A stretch of 26,608 nucleotides of DNA from Symsagittifera roscoffensis (Eukaryota > Xenacoelomorpha > Acoela > Convolutidae), in the NCBI RefSeq assembly GCF_963678635.1, contig NW_026971248.1, positions 1 through 26,608 on the forward strand, read 5' to 3'. The notes beneath the pieces were generated by a model. That model ran no database searches. It was not told the origin of the DNA and worked only from the letters and a program-made list of their open reading frames with translations. Shown piece after piece: positions 17,047 to 26,495 of the stretch. The translations under genes and the position numbers were made by a program. Positions within the stretch are counted from its first letter, which is position 1. Each line of letters begins with the position of its first letter.

Positions 17047-17559
17047 ATGAACTTTTTTAGCCGCTATTACTGCTTGCAATCTTTTGTTTTGGGCCAAGGG
17101 GAGCCTTCAAATCCAGGACTCCAGCTCAGATTAGAAAATCATCAATGGCGAATCACCGACAAAGCAGTTGAGCATCTGTACACTATTAAACGGTTGGCTC
17201 GTCAAGAATGTATGAGAATTTCGGAGCCACTTCGTGAGCAGCACAACCTTTTCTCAATCAAAAATGGATTTTTTAACCAGAATTGCAACTATTTTACGTT
17301 AGGACTCAAAAATGCGTTATTAAAACCAAAAGAGTACTTTGATAAACTAACTGATTACAGCGAGGCAAATAAAAGTCTGAATTATTTGATGGCTTATTAC
17401 TGGGGGCCATGTGAAGTCAATGTAATTATTAAACTTGGTTTCGGAATCGGCAATTTAAAACGAGTAAATAACCGATTGGGATTGTCAGATCAACGCACTG
17501 GGGTCCCGTATCAGCTAAAATTGAATCAATTTCAAGAAGATGTTTTTGCTTTGCCTTAA
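17047..17559 (+). CDS. Unrecognised 170-aa protein downstream of LTR 2
   Basis: The start ATG is at 17047 (AAAATGA context). The frame is open from 17020, so an exon beginning after the CTCAG at 17021-17025 is also possible. The protein is of mixed composition with no signal peptide, membrane helix or simple repeats. It has a basic helical middle (EHLYTIKRLARQE) and conserved-looking aromatic and Gly motifs (YYWGPCEV and LGFGIGNLKR). Unlike most frames in the window it reads as a plausible globular protein. I do not recognise the family. It could be host, a captured gene or a relic of another element. Its nearest promoter is the one in LTR 2. It may continue in the coding-like stretches at 17835-18258. 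Confidence 0.5.
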   Translation: MNFFSRYYCLQSFVLGQGEPSNPGLQLRLENHQWRITDKAVEHLYTIKRLARQECMRISEPLREQHNLFSIKNGFFNQNCNYFTLGLKNALLKPKEYFDKLTDYSEANKSLNYLMAYYWGPCEVNVIIKLGFGIGNLKRVNNRLGLSDQRTGVPYQLKLNQFQEDVFALP

Positions 17560-17834
17560 CATCAAAAAACAAAACTAATTGTGCCAAGATAAGCTTTGCA
17601 TATTTCGACTGACATTTTGCGTTTTTTCGGTAAAAACGGTTTTTAGGTAAACAATTTTGATGCAAGTTCTATAGAAAATTTAAGAATCTATACCATTTTT
17701 TTGTTTTGTTTTTTATTGAAAATCTTCTTTTTAAGTACAATTTTAAGAAAAAATTGACTCATTTTGAATTTATGTCGTATTACTTGTTTCATCAATATAA
17801 TTTGTTTCATCAATTACAGCTTTCCTCATTTTAG

Positions 17835-18038
17835 AATGAGATAGATGAGAGTCAAGAAAAGATTAGTTTTGTTCGAGCTGAAATAACCAACTGGACAGAT
17901 ATAGCGGAAGTTTTAATTCATTTTGCAATCATTTATACGAAAAAATATTATACTTGTTGGATCGTGCGTTTTAACAACACAAAGTTTTCAAATTTTCCTA
18001 AAATTGAAAATGAATTTGAAAAGTTGATGTCCCCTTGA
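17835..18038 (+). CDS. Coding-like stretch without ATG, possible exon
   Basis: Open for 67 codons directly after CATTTTAG (acceptor-like, ending 17834) and closed by TGA at 18036-18038. The translation is rich in charged and aromatic residues (EKISFVRAEITNW, YYTCWIVRF) and looks like protein. A pyrimidine-rich intron-like stretch, including TTACAG at 17815-17820, precedes it. It may be an internal exon of the gene at 17047 or a piece of a decayed gene. Function unknown. Confidence 0.35.
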   Translation, partial: NEIDESQEKISFVRAEITNWTDIAEVLIHFAIIYTKKYYTCWIVRFNNTKFSNFPKIENEFEKLMSP

Positions 18039-18051
18039 AATTGTTCTTTGA

Positions 18052-18258
18052 TTTGTTGAGGTAGGACACCAATGGTCGTCAGAAATACCCTTCGAAAATC
18101 CTGGAGACTTTTTGACCTTCAAATGGTTCAAGAAAAACGTTATTTGGGCTGACCAACCCTGGATCTGCAGTGATGGATCAGAAAATCGACAAGAAGATTG
18201 GATTGCTTGGTGTTGGAGATTGTTCAATGGCTATTTTGAAAAACCCACTTTCAACTGA
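18052..18258 (+). CDS. Coding-like stretch rich in Trp, possible last exon
   Basis: Open for 68 codons with no ATG before the motif region, ending at TGA 18256-18258. It is remarkable for tryptophans (HQW, FKW, IWAD, QPWICSDG, DWIAWCWRLF), which are very unlikely in chance AT-rich DNA. It lies one frame away from the stretch ending at 18038, with a TGA at 18049 between, so an intron or a frameshift separates them. The family is not recognised. The minus-strand frame over it (17988-18227) is a shadow. Confidence 0.4.
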   Translation, partial: FVEVGHQWSSEIPFENPGDFLTFKWFKKNVIWADQPWICSDGSENRQEDWIAWCWRLFNGYFEKPTFN

Positions 18259-19267
18259 TCAATTTGTTTTCTGTTCCGATTTTCGAAGAAAGTGAGGAAT
18301 ATATATGCTAGAGTGTTTTTTATTCAAACCAATTTATAAAACTTATAAAAATCTGTCCCTCGGGGGGTTCGATCTCTTGATTTGCATGGCTCCATCAGCC
18401 GGGTGGGCACCCCACAATATTAATCTGCCACAATTCGGATTGCACTGCTCGTTTTATAATTTACACCTTTGGCGAAATATTCTGAACTACAAAATCGTTC
18501 CAATTTGAGTTGAGGCAGCTGATTGTTTTTGTTAATTCCATACACGACTGAAACTGTGACACTTACATTTTAAAATGATCAGCCTTCAATTAATAGCTTT
18601 GCGAATACTTATTTTAACGAAAACTATTCGGGACGAACACCAACAAAAGGGCAGTCGGTACAATCAGGTGTTTGCAGTCTTGTTTGTTTATGTATATATA
18701 GATATACAAATGTTTTCAGCTTCTTCAAACCTATCGTACAAACCCAACAGCAAATAGAATTACAACACATTTGATTCAATATCTGCGGAAACAAAGTTTT
18801 GTTTCTTTCTTCCGTCTGACAAAATATATTGTCCTGAAAAAAACTTTCAAAATTTTTTTTAAAAAAAACTTCAGGTGTTTTTTATTAACAAGGAATAAAT
18901 TTTTTTCTGTTCAACCCAAATTTCAAACGAATTGATATCCAATGTAGTATCGATCTTCGTACTTCCCGCCAAAATTCACACAGTACTAACTTAACCTGGC
19001 AGGATTCTTGCTGAACTATTCGTTTTTTAATTTGAATCCTCGTGGCAAAATATCCAGCACCACGAAACTGTTCTAATTTGAACTGAGGCGAGCTAAGTGC
19101 TCTTATTTTTTCCATACACGAACCAAATTTTGACACATTTATAATTATCGGCATTTAACATGTTTTTTTTTTTTCATTAACCAAATTTTCATAATCAAAA
19201 TTTCAGCGTTATTTCATTAATCAAAACTTTGAGACCAATTCAAGACCAGTTATTCTGTTTTGAATGT
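18259..19267. other. Non-coding spacer with a degenerate duplication
   Basis: No gene supported. A block at about 18470-18565 is repeated in degenerate form at 19042-19140; both contain a GTTC(C/T)AATTTGA core and then CCATACACGA before a GACAC string. A short element at 18366-18379 reads GGTTCGATCTCTTG, sharing 13 bases with the B-box region of the retroposons, but it has no A box upstream. Confidence 0.4.
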
Positions 19268-20100
19268 CGGTTTGAAATATGATGCGTTTTCTCGGCTTCG
19301 GCCTCTGCCGAAGGGTGGTTTTTTGTTTGGTTCACAGTTTTTATTCCGTTTTTATCTTGTTTCATGTTGAACGGTTTTCTGGATGCGCTGGACTTATTCT
19401 TGACTCTGGAGTTTAGTCGTCTTTTTGTCTTCTATACCTTTCTTTGTCAATTGCATAGCCATAGGCCTCTTTGGTGTCATGGTCTCTGCTATGAGGTCTT
19501 CTGATATCTTCTCGCTTAACCTGTTGCGTGTCCAGTCGTCTTATCGATCCCGCCAAACCGCTTCTGAGCAAGTTCAACTAATTCCAACTGGAACTCTCGA
19601 AAATTTAATTTTTCCTCAGTATTTGCATATGACATTTTAACATTCGAATGCGATAATGATTTTCGGTCTTTTCCAGAGGTCTTTTGTCGACAGTGTCTGG
19701 ATGTCAACATTGGGTCGACGTTGTCTGAGTTGACTATGTGCTTCCACTTCTAGGTACCGATTTATGTAGCTTTTGGCTCTCATGTCGGTATCATCGCATA
19801 GAATTGTACCACATAGTACTCCTTATAATCCGTCTGCACTTTCTCATTCTCAAAGTTCAACCTTTTTTCTAGATTTCGATATGATCTGTCTCTTTTACCT
19901 GTCTCCTTTATTCGAGTACTTAAATATCTGGTGATATATCATCACTATTTTGGTTATTGTTTCTCAGACTGATGCAGACCTAGAGCTAGAACTTAAGTAT
20001 GAGCTCCTCCTCACATAAAAGATTGAACAGTCAATCTAAGTTTCTCACGGTGAACGCCTTACCACTGTGCTAAGGTAGGGCACGAAATAAGATTAAATTG
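19268..20100 (-). mobile_element. tRNA-headed retroposon, copy 2
   Basis: Minus-strand element homologous to 105-935. Pol III boxes: A box TAGCACAGTGG at 20072-20062 and a mutated B box at 20029-20019, again with a 32-nt gap. The distal end has a 7-bp perfect hairpin CTTCGGC/GCCGAAG around CTCT at 19296-19313, which could be a 3' recognition structure for the reverse transcriptase that moved it. Confidence 0.55.
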
Positions 20101-20375
20101 TACCACACAGTAGTCCTTTATGATCCATCTGCACTTTCTCATTCTCAAAGTTCACCCTTTTTTCTAGGTTTCGCTATTATCTGTTTCTTTTGCCTGTCTC
20201 TTTTTTTCGAATACTTAAATATCTGGTGAGATTTCACCACTATTGTGGCCAAACTTTCTCAGGCTGATGCAGACGAGAGCTAGTAGTTAAAATGAGCTCG
20301 TTCTCACACAAAAGATCGAACAGTCGATCTAATTTCCTCACGGTGAACGCCTCACCACTGTGCTAAGGTAGCCCC
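20096..20375 (-). mobile_element. tRNA-headed retroposon, truncated copy 3
   Basis: A partial copy joined head to tail to copy 2 through the shared TTGTACCA, giving a 294-bp local period. It has the A box TAGCACAGTGG at 20365-20355 and a B-box-like TGTTCGATCTT at 20322-20312, with a 32-nt gap. The distal half of the element is absent. Confidence 0.55.
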
Positions 20376-20399
20376 AAAATAAGATTAAAATGAAAAGTA

Positions 20400-21428
20400 G
20401 TGCAAGATAATTTTTTTAAATATATTTTTTAGTGCTTGATGATAATTTCATCGAAGCAACAATCCGGATCGAGGAGCTCGTTTTACCTTTAAACTTTGAA
20501 AACCGAGCAGATGCAGTTTTTCGTCTGCAGATGCGTAGCGTGTGCAGTCCTCAGAAGCAATTTTAGGTCGAGCACAAAGTCGCATCATACCTGGTTTTGG
20601 CCGATAGAGTCGAAACATAAGTGGAGCACAGTCAAAACATACGCAATTTGGTCCGAAAAATTGAAACATAGGTCGAGCACCGTCGACACATCAGGCAAGC
20701 ACAATCAAAACTTTTTTGAAGATTCTAATTTATTTCAAATTGGAAACAGAGCAAAAAAAAATCTGCTCGAAAAAACCTCTGTCGAAAAACTGCAATCAGC
20801 TATAATTTATTTGAGTAGACTTGATTACCGCAAAACTTAAAGTTTCTGACGAAGATTTTAGTTTTTCAAGATCTAAAATTTTCACAGCAATAATTTCAGT
20901 CCAGATCCAGTTTTGTTAAGAAATCAAAAGTAAAATGGAAGAATTATTTTGTTAAAAATATTTTTCGATGCAGGAATATTTTACCTCCCAGACGTTTAAA
21001 GTTTTTTTTTCTGATCAAACATCATCACAAAAAAATCAATTAAATAGCACACAAAATCCAGAGGGGGTCGGTTGAGAAAGTCTAAATCTATCGCATTTGG
21101 GTAGAGAAATCGAAACATGCCTGAATTGGGCTGAGTCGGACAAAACTTACCATTTTATGGTCGCAAAAGCCGAAACATAACTTTAGCACTTCAACCAGGA
21201 AAACATCATATTAGTTTTTTCTTGAAAGGGCGCTTTTTTCTTCACAATGCAGTTGATTTATATCCAGTCTTTCTCGGTATAGAAATGAATAGCTCGTATT
21301 ATGCTCTTTTCTTTCGAGGATAAATTATTCTAAATTATTCTAAACATTCTGCTCATGTTTATCTTAGGCTGATCAAATCAATAGAAGCAAACAAACTGTT
21401 GGCAATATCTATTTAGGTCAACGAATCT
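20400..21428. repeat. Body of repeat copy B, motif cluster
   Basis: Matches 960-2280. It contains the same degenerate GTCGAAACATAAGTGGAGCA-type motifs at about 20600-20700 and 21070-21190. The 114-aa plus frame at 20496-20840 and the minus frame at 20448-20669 overlap each other on the motif cluster and show no family signature. Confidence 0.5.
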
Positions 21429-21459
21429 GAGCAAAATTAATTAACCTATATATGCCCAT

Positions 21460-21778
21460 CAGCGGCGTATCTAGGATTTTCTCGAGAGGGGGGGCGATAT
21501 TCAAAAAACTTTAGAAGTTTTATCGACCTTTTTTAGGTGCTCGTTTTCTGAGCTCTCCCAACTTCCCATGTCAATATATTTTTGACCACCCAATTTTCTG
21601 CGCGGCAGGCAATTTTGTGAAAAACAGGCCAAAAAAAGCGTTTTTAGGCACTTTTTATTAATTTTTGACCACAAAACTGCGTTTTTTTGGCGCGCTCTCC
21701 CCTAAATTAGTTGCCGAAGGCGCCCTAAAGTGATGCCGAAGGCGCCTTTAGAAAAGATTTAGGGTCCGTCACCAGAGA
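21460..21778 (-). mobile_element. MITE-like element, inverted relative to 2325-2608
   Basis: The left end is CAGCGGCGTATCTAGG. The right end, read inward on the minus strand, is GGTGACGGACCCTAAAT, an imperfect inverted repeat matching about 10 of 18 bases. Internal CTCGAGAGGGGGGGCG, GAGCTCTCC and CCCAATTTTCTGCGC are the reverse complement of the family consensus seen at 2325-2608. Confidence 0.55.
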
Positions 21779-21792
21779 TGGATATCTTAAAA

Positions 21793-21880
21793 TAGTACAA
21801 GAGGGGACCCTTTCGGTCGGCAGGGGGTCGAATCCCTGGGGCGGGGGGGGGGGCGTCCTCCACCCCGCCCCCCTTAAATA
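21793..21880 (+). other. GC-rich segment with tRNA T-arm-like hairpin
   Basis: An A-box-like TAGTACAAGAG (21793-21803) is followed by GGGTCGAATCC (21825-21835) set in the stem CAGGG/CCCTG, as in a tRNA T arm. The A-to-B gap is only 21 nt, too short for a tRNA. A G-run follows (21839-21853), which pairs with CCCCGCCCC at about 21867-21876. Probably a tRNA-derived repeat fragment or chance. Confidence 0.25.
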
Positions 21881-22598
21881 TGCATATCCCCTAAATCTAT
21901 ATCATGACGTCTGAAATCACTTCAACCGTAAAATCACGTAAGAATGATTTCAAAAATTGTAATTAAACCACTGTTTTTTAAGTTGCTCAAGGTCACCGAT
22001 TTTGCCAACATTTTGGCATTAACTATAGCATAAGTCAGAGCCAGAGTCGTGATAAAAACACGGTAGACGTCTTATTTGACTGAGATCTCGTGACCAAAAA
22101 GCACTGGGTTTAGGCGGTAGTCGCTTTAAAGTCCCACCAAAATCGATTGTCGCCTTAAAAATGTCAAAACTCGCCAGAATTTTTTAGTTTACTTAACACC
22201 AAACTTTCACAAAATGATTGCTTGTTTACGAAATGGGGACATTCGTTACTACGTAAAAAACTTCACATATGCTCAACCATTAAATGGTTTCTTTATATGG
22301 CTGGTAATTCGTCTGCAAGTAAGATTGCTGGGTCCCGTAGGTGGGTTTCTAATAAAAAAACGTTTTGTACAGCATAAACTAAATTAGGGGCTAGATATCA
22401 TTCAGAAATGTCCTTTAATGAGCTATCAAATCCTTCTGAATGAGTTTTTCCGAATCATTGTCTCCAAAGAAACTCAGAGAGGTAAATTTTTAAAATTGAG
22501 CAGTGAGCTCCCAACATGGCCTGATTTTTTTTTCAGTATTTTTCCATATACATTCAGTTGCATTCGTTTGGACCCCAGTTAAGCGGTCTAAGAACTGG

Positions 22599-22636
22599 AC
22601 AACTGGAATTTCGTGATACAACTGGAATTTCGTGGT
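22599..22636. repeat. 19-bp tandem duplication
   Basis: ACAACTGGAATTTCGTG occurs at 22599 and again at 22618, exactly 19 bp apart, with a decayed third start (ACTACTGGAT) after it. Confidence 0.7.
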
Positions 22637-22999
22637 ACTACTGGATCCAACTGTATGCACGCCATTCATCAGAATGAACAATTATTCTTGACAGAATATA
22701 TTGTTGAATTTCGGAATACAGCGTTTCTCTGCTCTGATCTTCCCCAAAAACGAGAAATCCTCATTGGTCGCCGAATCATTGCCGCCAAACACCAAATTTT
22801 CTGGAACATATCGGCCTCAGTTGCTCTCTCATTTTGACATAAGTGACTCGTATATCTGTACCACAATTCCTTTGCACCCAATCGTCAAGGGGTTTCCGGT
22901 TAATTTTCTCGAACTAGAGTCTCAAAAATAACTATAGCATTGAACCGCAGTTTGACTACTCCCCAGGTTGAGGCTACTCCCCTTAGGGATTCGAAATCT

Positions 23000-24194
23000 T
23001 CCGACTCAAAAAGACCCCTCTTTGCACTATTTAAGATATCCACTATTGGCTGATGGACCCTAATTTTTTCTGATGGCGCCTTAGGCGCCAAACTAAAACT
23101 ATTTTCCAGGGGGAAGACGCGTCAAAAAACGTGATTTTTTGTCTTAATTTTCTGAAAAGTGCCTAAAACGCCTGTTTTGGCCTGTTTTTTCAAAGTTTCG
23201 TTTGCGGCGCCGAACATTTGGTCAGATTAAGGTCTTAATAGAGTCTCTATTGCCATTTTTGGCTTTTATGTTTTGGTCATCTCCAATATTTTTCTAGCTA
23301 AAATTTTAGGAGAACAAGGGTCGTAGACTCACTCTAACAAGCGCATATTCTCGATTATCGGCAAGATTTCTTATATTTAAATCAATCCAAAAAATTCAAA
23401 CAGTTATTTGTTAGATGCTCAAGCGTGTGAAAAAAGTGTGTTTGTTTTCTCGATGCACAACGGTGGAACTTATTTCCATACTTGTACCCTGATTAGAAGC
23501 TTAATTTTTGGAAAAACATGAGCTTATTTCTTGTCCAGGGGCCTAAATAGGTTTCTAGAATTAATCAATATACAAAATGGTTATATGACCAGATATGAAA
23601 ACATGACAGATTTTTTACATTTTTAAAATTTTTTTCTTTTTGTTAAATTTGAGCCGGTGACTCAAAAGGGCATACAAAACTGTTTTTCGAGTTTTTTTTT
23701 CAGAAACTTCTGCTCTATAGCTACTTCGGGTATATTGTGGCCAGAAATTCCTCCAAAGATGACTTTTTGCACATACACGATCGACCTACCACGACCTCAA
23801 CCTTGACAAAACAAAATTTTGGGCGGAATTTTTGTGACAAGCCATAAAAAGTTTTCGGTCAAAATTGTCACTTTTTGGCTTTTTATGTTTTATACACCTT
23901 CAAATTTTTTTCTTGCTGCGTTTCATTTCAGTCATTTTGCATTAAAACACTGTAATTCGGTAAATTTTTTCAAATATTCCGCTTTTCTCGCAAAAAATTT
24001 ATCGAAATTTCATGAGAAAAAGCGTCGTAGACTAACTCTAACAAACACATATTCTATGTTTTTGGCAAGATTTGTTCCATTTAAATCAATCCAATCAAAC
24101 TTATACAGCTATTTCCAAGATATTCAAGCGTGGGAAAAAATGTTTGTTTGCGCGTTGCAAAACGGCGGGCTCCATCTTTCATACTTGCTTTTTG
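23000..24194. repeat. Copy B body: MITE remnant and first sub-repeat
   Basis: 23042-23235 is a MITE-family remnant (GATGGACCCTAATTTTTTCT then GGCGCCTTAGGCGCC) matching 2325-2490. From 23240 two sub-repeats follow with a period near 618 bp (landmarks at 23251 and 23875). The 130-aa plus frame at 23819-24211 starts at a TTG, is Phe-rich from T-runs and is broken in the sister sub-repeats, so it is not called as a gene. Confidence 0.5.
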
Positions 24195-24455
24195 ACGGTA
24201 GTGCATTTTGACTATAATAATTGTATCGTAGATTGTTTCTAGGGTTACGTAGCAGTAGTTAGACAAGCGCGCATGCATACTCGTCAGTAAGTATAAACAA
24301 CCACTATTTTAACTAATCATAATCGAGATAGGGGCAAACTTAAGAAATTATTAAGAATTAATTTCGTGAACTTGCTTCCTCATCGCGATTCTGATAGATT
24401 AATATAGTATTTGTCTGCTAATTGACGCGTATCAATACGCGTTAGTCTACTTACA
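24195..24455. other. Extra segment in copy B with a perfect 18-nt hairpin
   Basis: This stretch is missing from the matching place in copy A (near 3018). It contains ACGCGTAT-CA-ATACGCGT at 24425-24442, a perfect inverted repeat, with nearby CTAA/TTAG able to extend the stem. There is no coding frame. Confidence 0.45.
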
Positions 24456-24499
24456 GACCGCACTCTGTTACTAGGTAACCACCCTATGAGGTGAGCAGT

Positions 24500-24940
24500 T
24501 AAAAAATCCCTCTGCATATTACAGCACCTGAAGAAGATTGCTAACTTCTTACAAAACATGAGCTAATTTCTTGTCTAGGTGCCTAAATAGGTTTATAGTA
24601 TTAATCGATATACAAAATGTTACTATGACTAGAAATGAAAGCATGACAGATCACGTTTTTCAAGTTTCTGCTTTCAATTAAGTTTGAGCCGGTTACTCAA
24701 AACAAGCTTACAAAATTGTTTTTTGAGTTTTTTGGAAGCTTCTGCTCTATAGCAACTACGGGTCTATTGTGGCCAGAAATTCCTCCAAAGATGACTTTTT
24801 GCACACGCACGATTGACCCAAGGCGACCTCGACTTTGACAGGGTCAAATCCGTCCGGACAGTCCAAGGTCACCAAGGTGACTTCCGTGGAAGGCTGAGAA
24901 GAACACAGGAACACTTCCTAAACAGGAGGATACACAAAAA
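24500..24940. repeat. Copy B second sub-repeat tail
   Basis: Matches 3060-3812. It carries a near-palindrome GTCACC-AA-GGTGAC at 24868-24881, which in copy A is mutated on both arms (about 3752). No gene. Confidence 0.5.
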
Positions 24941-25524
24941 ATCATTTTTTTTTTCGGTTAACTTTTTTCAATTGTTTCAAATTTATGTTTAAGAATTAAA
25001 AAAGTTCAATGAAAAGGTGATAAAATTTTTGCTTTTCCCATTATGGCCATTCCTTTGCTGTTTATGGTTTGCTGTAAAATTCATAGCTCTTGAGTATTTA
25101 GTTTTTCTTTCTTTGAGACAAAAGGTTGTACATCTTTTTTTTTTGATGGGACAGCTTTCTTGGATAACTTTGTTTATTCTTTTGTCTTTGGTGCTCTCTG
25201 AAAAACCCAGAAATTGACCATATATGGCACAAAGTTTCTACTTAACAATTTTTTAGTGTAAATATCGAGCGTTTTTACAAAACTGTAGGAAACCTTAGGC
25301 CTAGTAAAAATACGCGCTTTCCCAGTCATATTTAGTATACTTTGGTTCGCTAAAAAATTGATAGATAACTGTCCAGAATAAATTTTGTAAATAACTATCA
25401 AAATTCCCGCAGCAACCCCCCCTCCTCCCACCCCACCACATCGGTACAGTTACTGTTAATAATTTGGGCGAGTTTCCAGTACTACAGTCGAATCCTGGCC
25501 ATACTCTGTTCGTCAGTTTGTTCT
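24941..25524. other. Non-coding, T-rich
   Basis: No gene supported. The hydrophobic plus frame at 25017-25217 begins with GTG and follows from T-runs. A C-rich run CCCCCCCTCCTCCCACCCC lies at 25416-25434. Confidence 0.4.
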
Positions 25525-25756
25525 CAATATACTAACGTCGAAGGGGGTGTATTTGGCCTCTAGATAGTAGTGGTGGTATGGCTTCAGCTCAGACGGCAGA
25601 CACAGACCAGAGCAGCAGACTGTCTCTTTGTACCTACCCATGCACACTCCATTGCCCCAGGAGACGAACTTGTCCACCTAGACAACCACAAACATGTTCA
25701 CAAAAACGACGGGGGAATCATCAGTTGCCTCAGGCTACAACAAAAAACGGATCAAC

Positions 25757-25915
25757 TTAACAATCTCCCCCCTCCCTATATTGTATCTACTAAAGAATCT
25801 CCCCCCTTTCTTGAAAAGGGGATTGTTAAGTAGATCCCTGGGGATCTACTCTTAACAATCCCCCCTTATTGTATCTAGTAAAGAATCCCCCCCTTTCTTG
25901 AAAGGGGGGGGAGAT
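25757..25915. repeat. GC-rich foldback cluster
   Basis: A 46-bp near-perfect inverted repeat spans 25818-25863: arms run from GGGGATTGTTAAG inward to TAGATCCC, with centre TG and only two unpaired bases. It is flanked by two direct repeats of about 45 bp starting TATTGTATCTA (25778 and 25868). Each of these ends in its own C-run/G-run hairpin around TTTCTTGAAA (about 25801-25821 and 25887-25912). A third arm, CTTAACAATC, occurs at 25757. The whole block can fold into several alternative stems. Confidence 0.7.
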
Positions 25916-25929
25916 TTTTAAGCAGATTC

Positions 25930-26440
25930 CAAAAAAAATATAAGGATGGAAAATTCGGCGGCAGTTTACCAAATTGATATGGGTGAAAGCCTCATTCGAT
26001 ATGGACTAATTTTCCGAAAATTGTGTGAGCCATAACCAAATTTCAGCAGATGGAAATTTTAACGAAAAATGAATGAAAATCAGTAAGTTTTGACAGAATA
26101 AATGAGGGTCTTGATTGGTTAAAAATTTTTGCGTATTCAATCTTTCTGTCATGGGAATGGCGCCCAAGAGGGGCAGTCCCCATGCCAGACCGACCAAATG
26201 CCCGAAATTGTTTTAGCCAATCAAAATTCAGTATTGGAAAATCTCAAAAAGAACAAAACTCAGTCAGTTTCGACAAATTAAATGACTGATTGATTAAAAA
26301 TTTTTGCGCATCCGTTGTTCCTGACATAAGAATAGCCACCAATCGATGTATCAGTAAGCCTAAATGAGCTGGCAGGATGGCGATATTTTTAAAGCAAGGG
26401 TGTTTTTAAAAAGTTTGAAACAGTGTTTTATAACAGGTAT
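25930..26440. repeat. Non-coding end region with a degenerate 180-bp duplication
   Basis: A block at about 26074-26165 (TTGACAGAATAAATGAGG then GGTTAAAAATTTTTGCG) recurs in altered form at about 26253-26340 (TTCGACAAATTAAATGAC then GATTAAAAATTTTTGCG). No gene seen. Confidence 0.5.
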
Positions 26441-26446
26441 TCTTTT

Positions 26447-26495
26447 ACCATGTTTTCTTAACACCATGTTTTCTTTTACCATGTTTTTACCGTGT
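26447..26495. repeat. Short repeat ACCATGTTTT
   Basis: ACCATGTTTT starts at 26447, 26463 and 26478, with a decayed fourth copy ACCGTG at 26490. A small microsatellite-like array next to the window end. Confidence 0.6.

Larger units (their letters stand above)
21429..22999. mobile_element. 1.57-kb insertion in copy B with AATCT flanks
   Basis: Copy A reads straight through this point, with AATCT at 2276-2280. In copy B the string AATCT occurs on the left (21424-21428) and on the right (22995-22999), with 1566 bp between. This looks like an insertion with a 5-bp target duplication. The outer ends show no terminal inverted repeat. Inside are a MITE, a GC-rich tRNA-arm-like segment and short overlapping frames on both strands (22490-22931) with no family signature. 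The class of element is unknown. Confidence 0.5.
19268..25725. repeat. Large composite repeat, copy B
   Basis: Same block order and orientation as 102-4510 but longer. It has a partial extra retroposon (20096-20375), a 1.57-kb insertion (21429-22999) and an extra stretch (about 24195-24455). Together with copy A it flanks the satellite and LTR region as direct repeats roughly 15 kb apart, which could recombine and delete or circularise the interval. Confidence 0.8.

Noticed and set aside
18366-18376. B-box-like GGTTCGATCTC suggesting a tRNA or SINE
   Set aside because: There is no A box at the required distance upstream (18323-18333 does not fit) and no acceptor stem.
20496-20840. 114-aa plus frame in the motif cluster of copy B
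   Set aside because: Overlaps another frame on the opposite strand and is not open in copy A.
22490-22931. Four overlapping frames of 63-76 aa on both strands
   Set aside because: Mutually overlapping, no recognisable motif, and no promoter or splice signals that single one out.
23819-24211. 130-aa plus frame in repeat copy B
   Set aside because: It starts at TTG, is Phe-rich from T-runs, and the same segment in sister sub-repeats is broken by indels.
25570-25833. 87-aa plus frame with a His-rich middle
   Set aside because: The C-terminal part is the foldback repeat, the start is not an ATG, and the matching block in copy A has a different frame.
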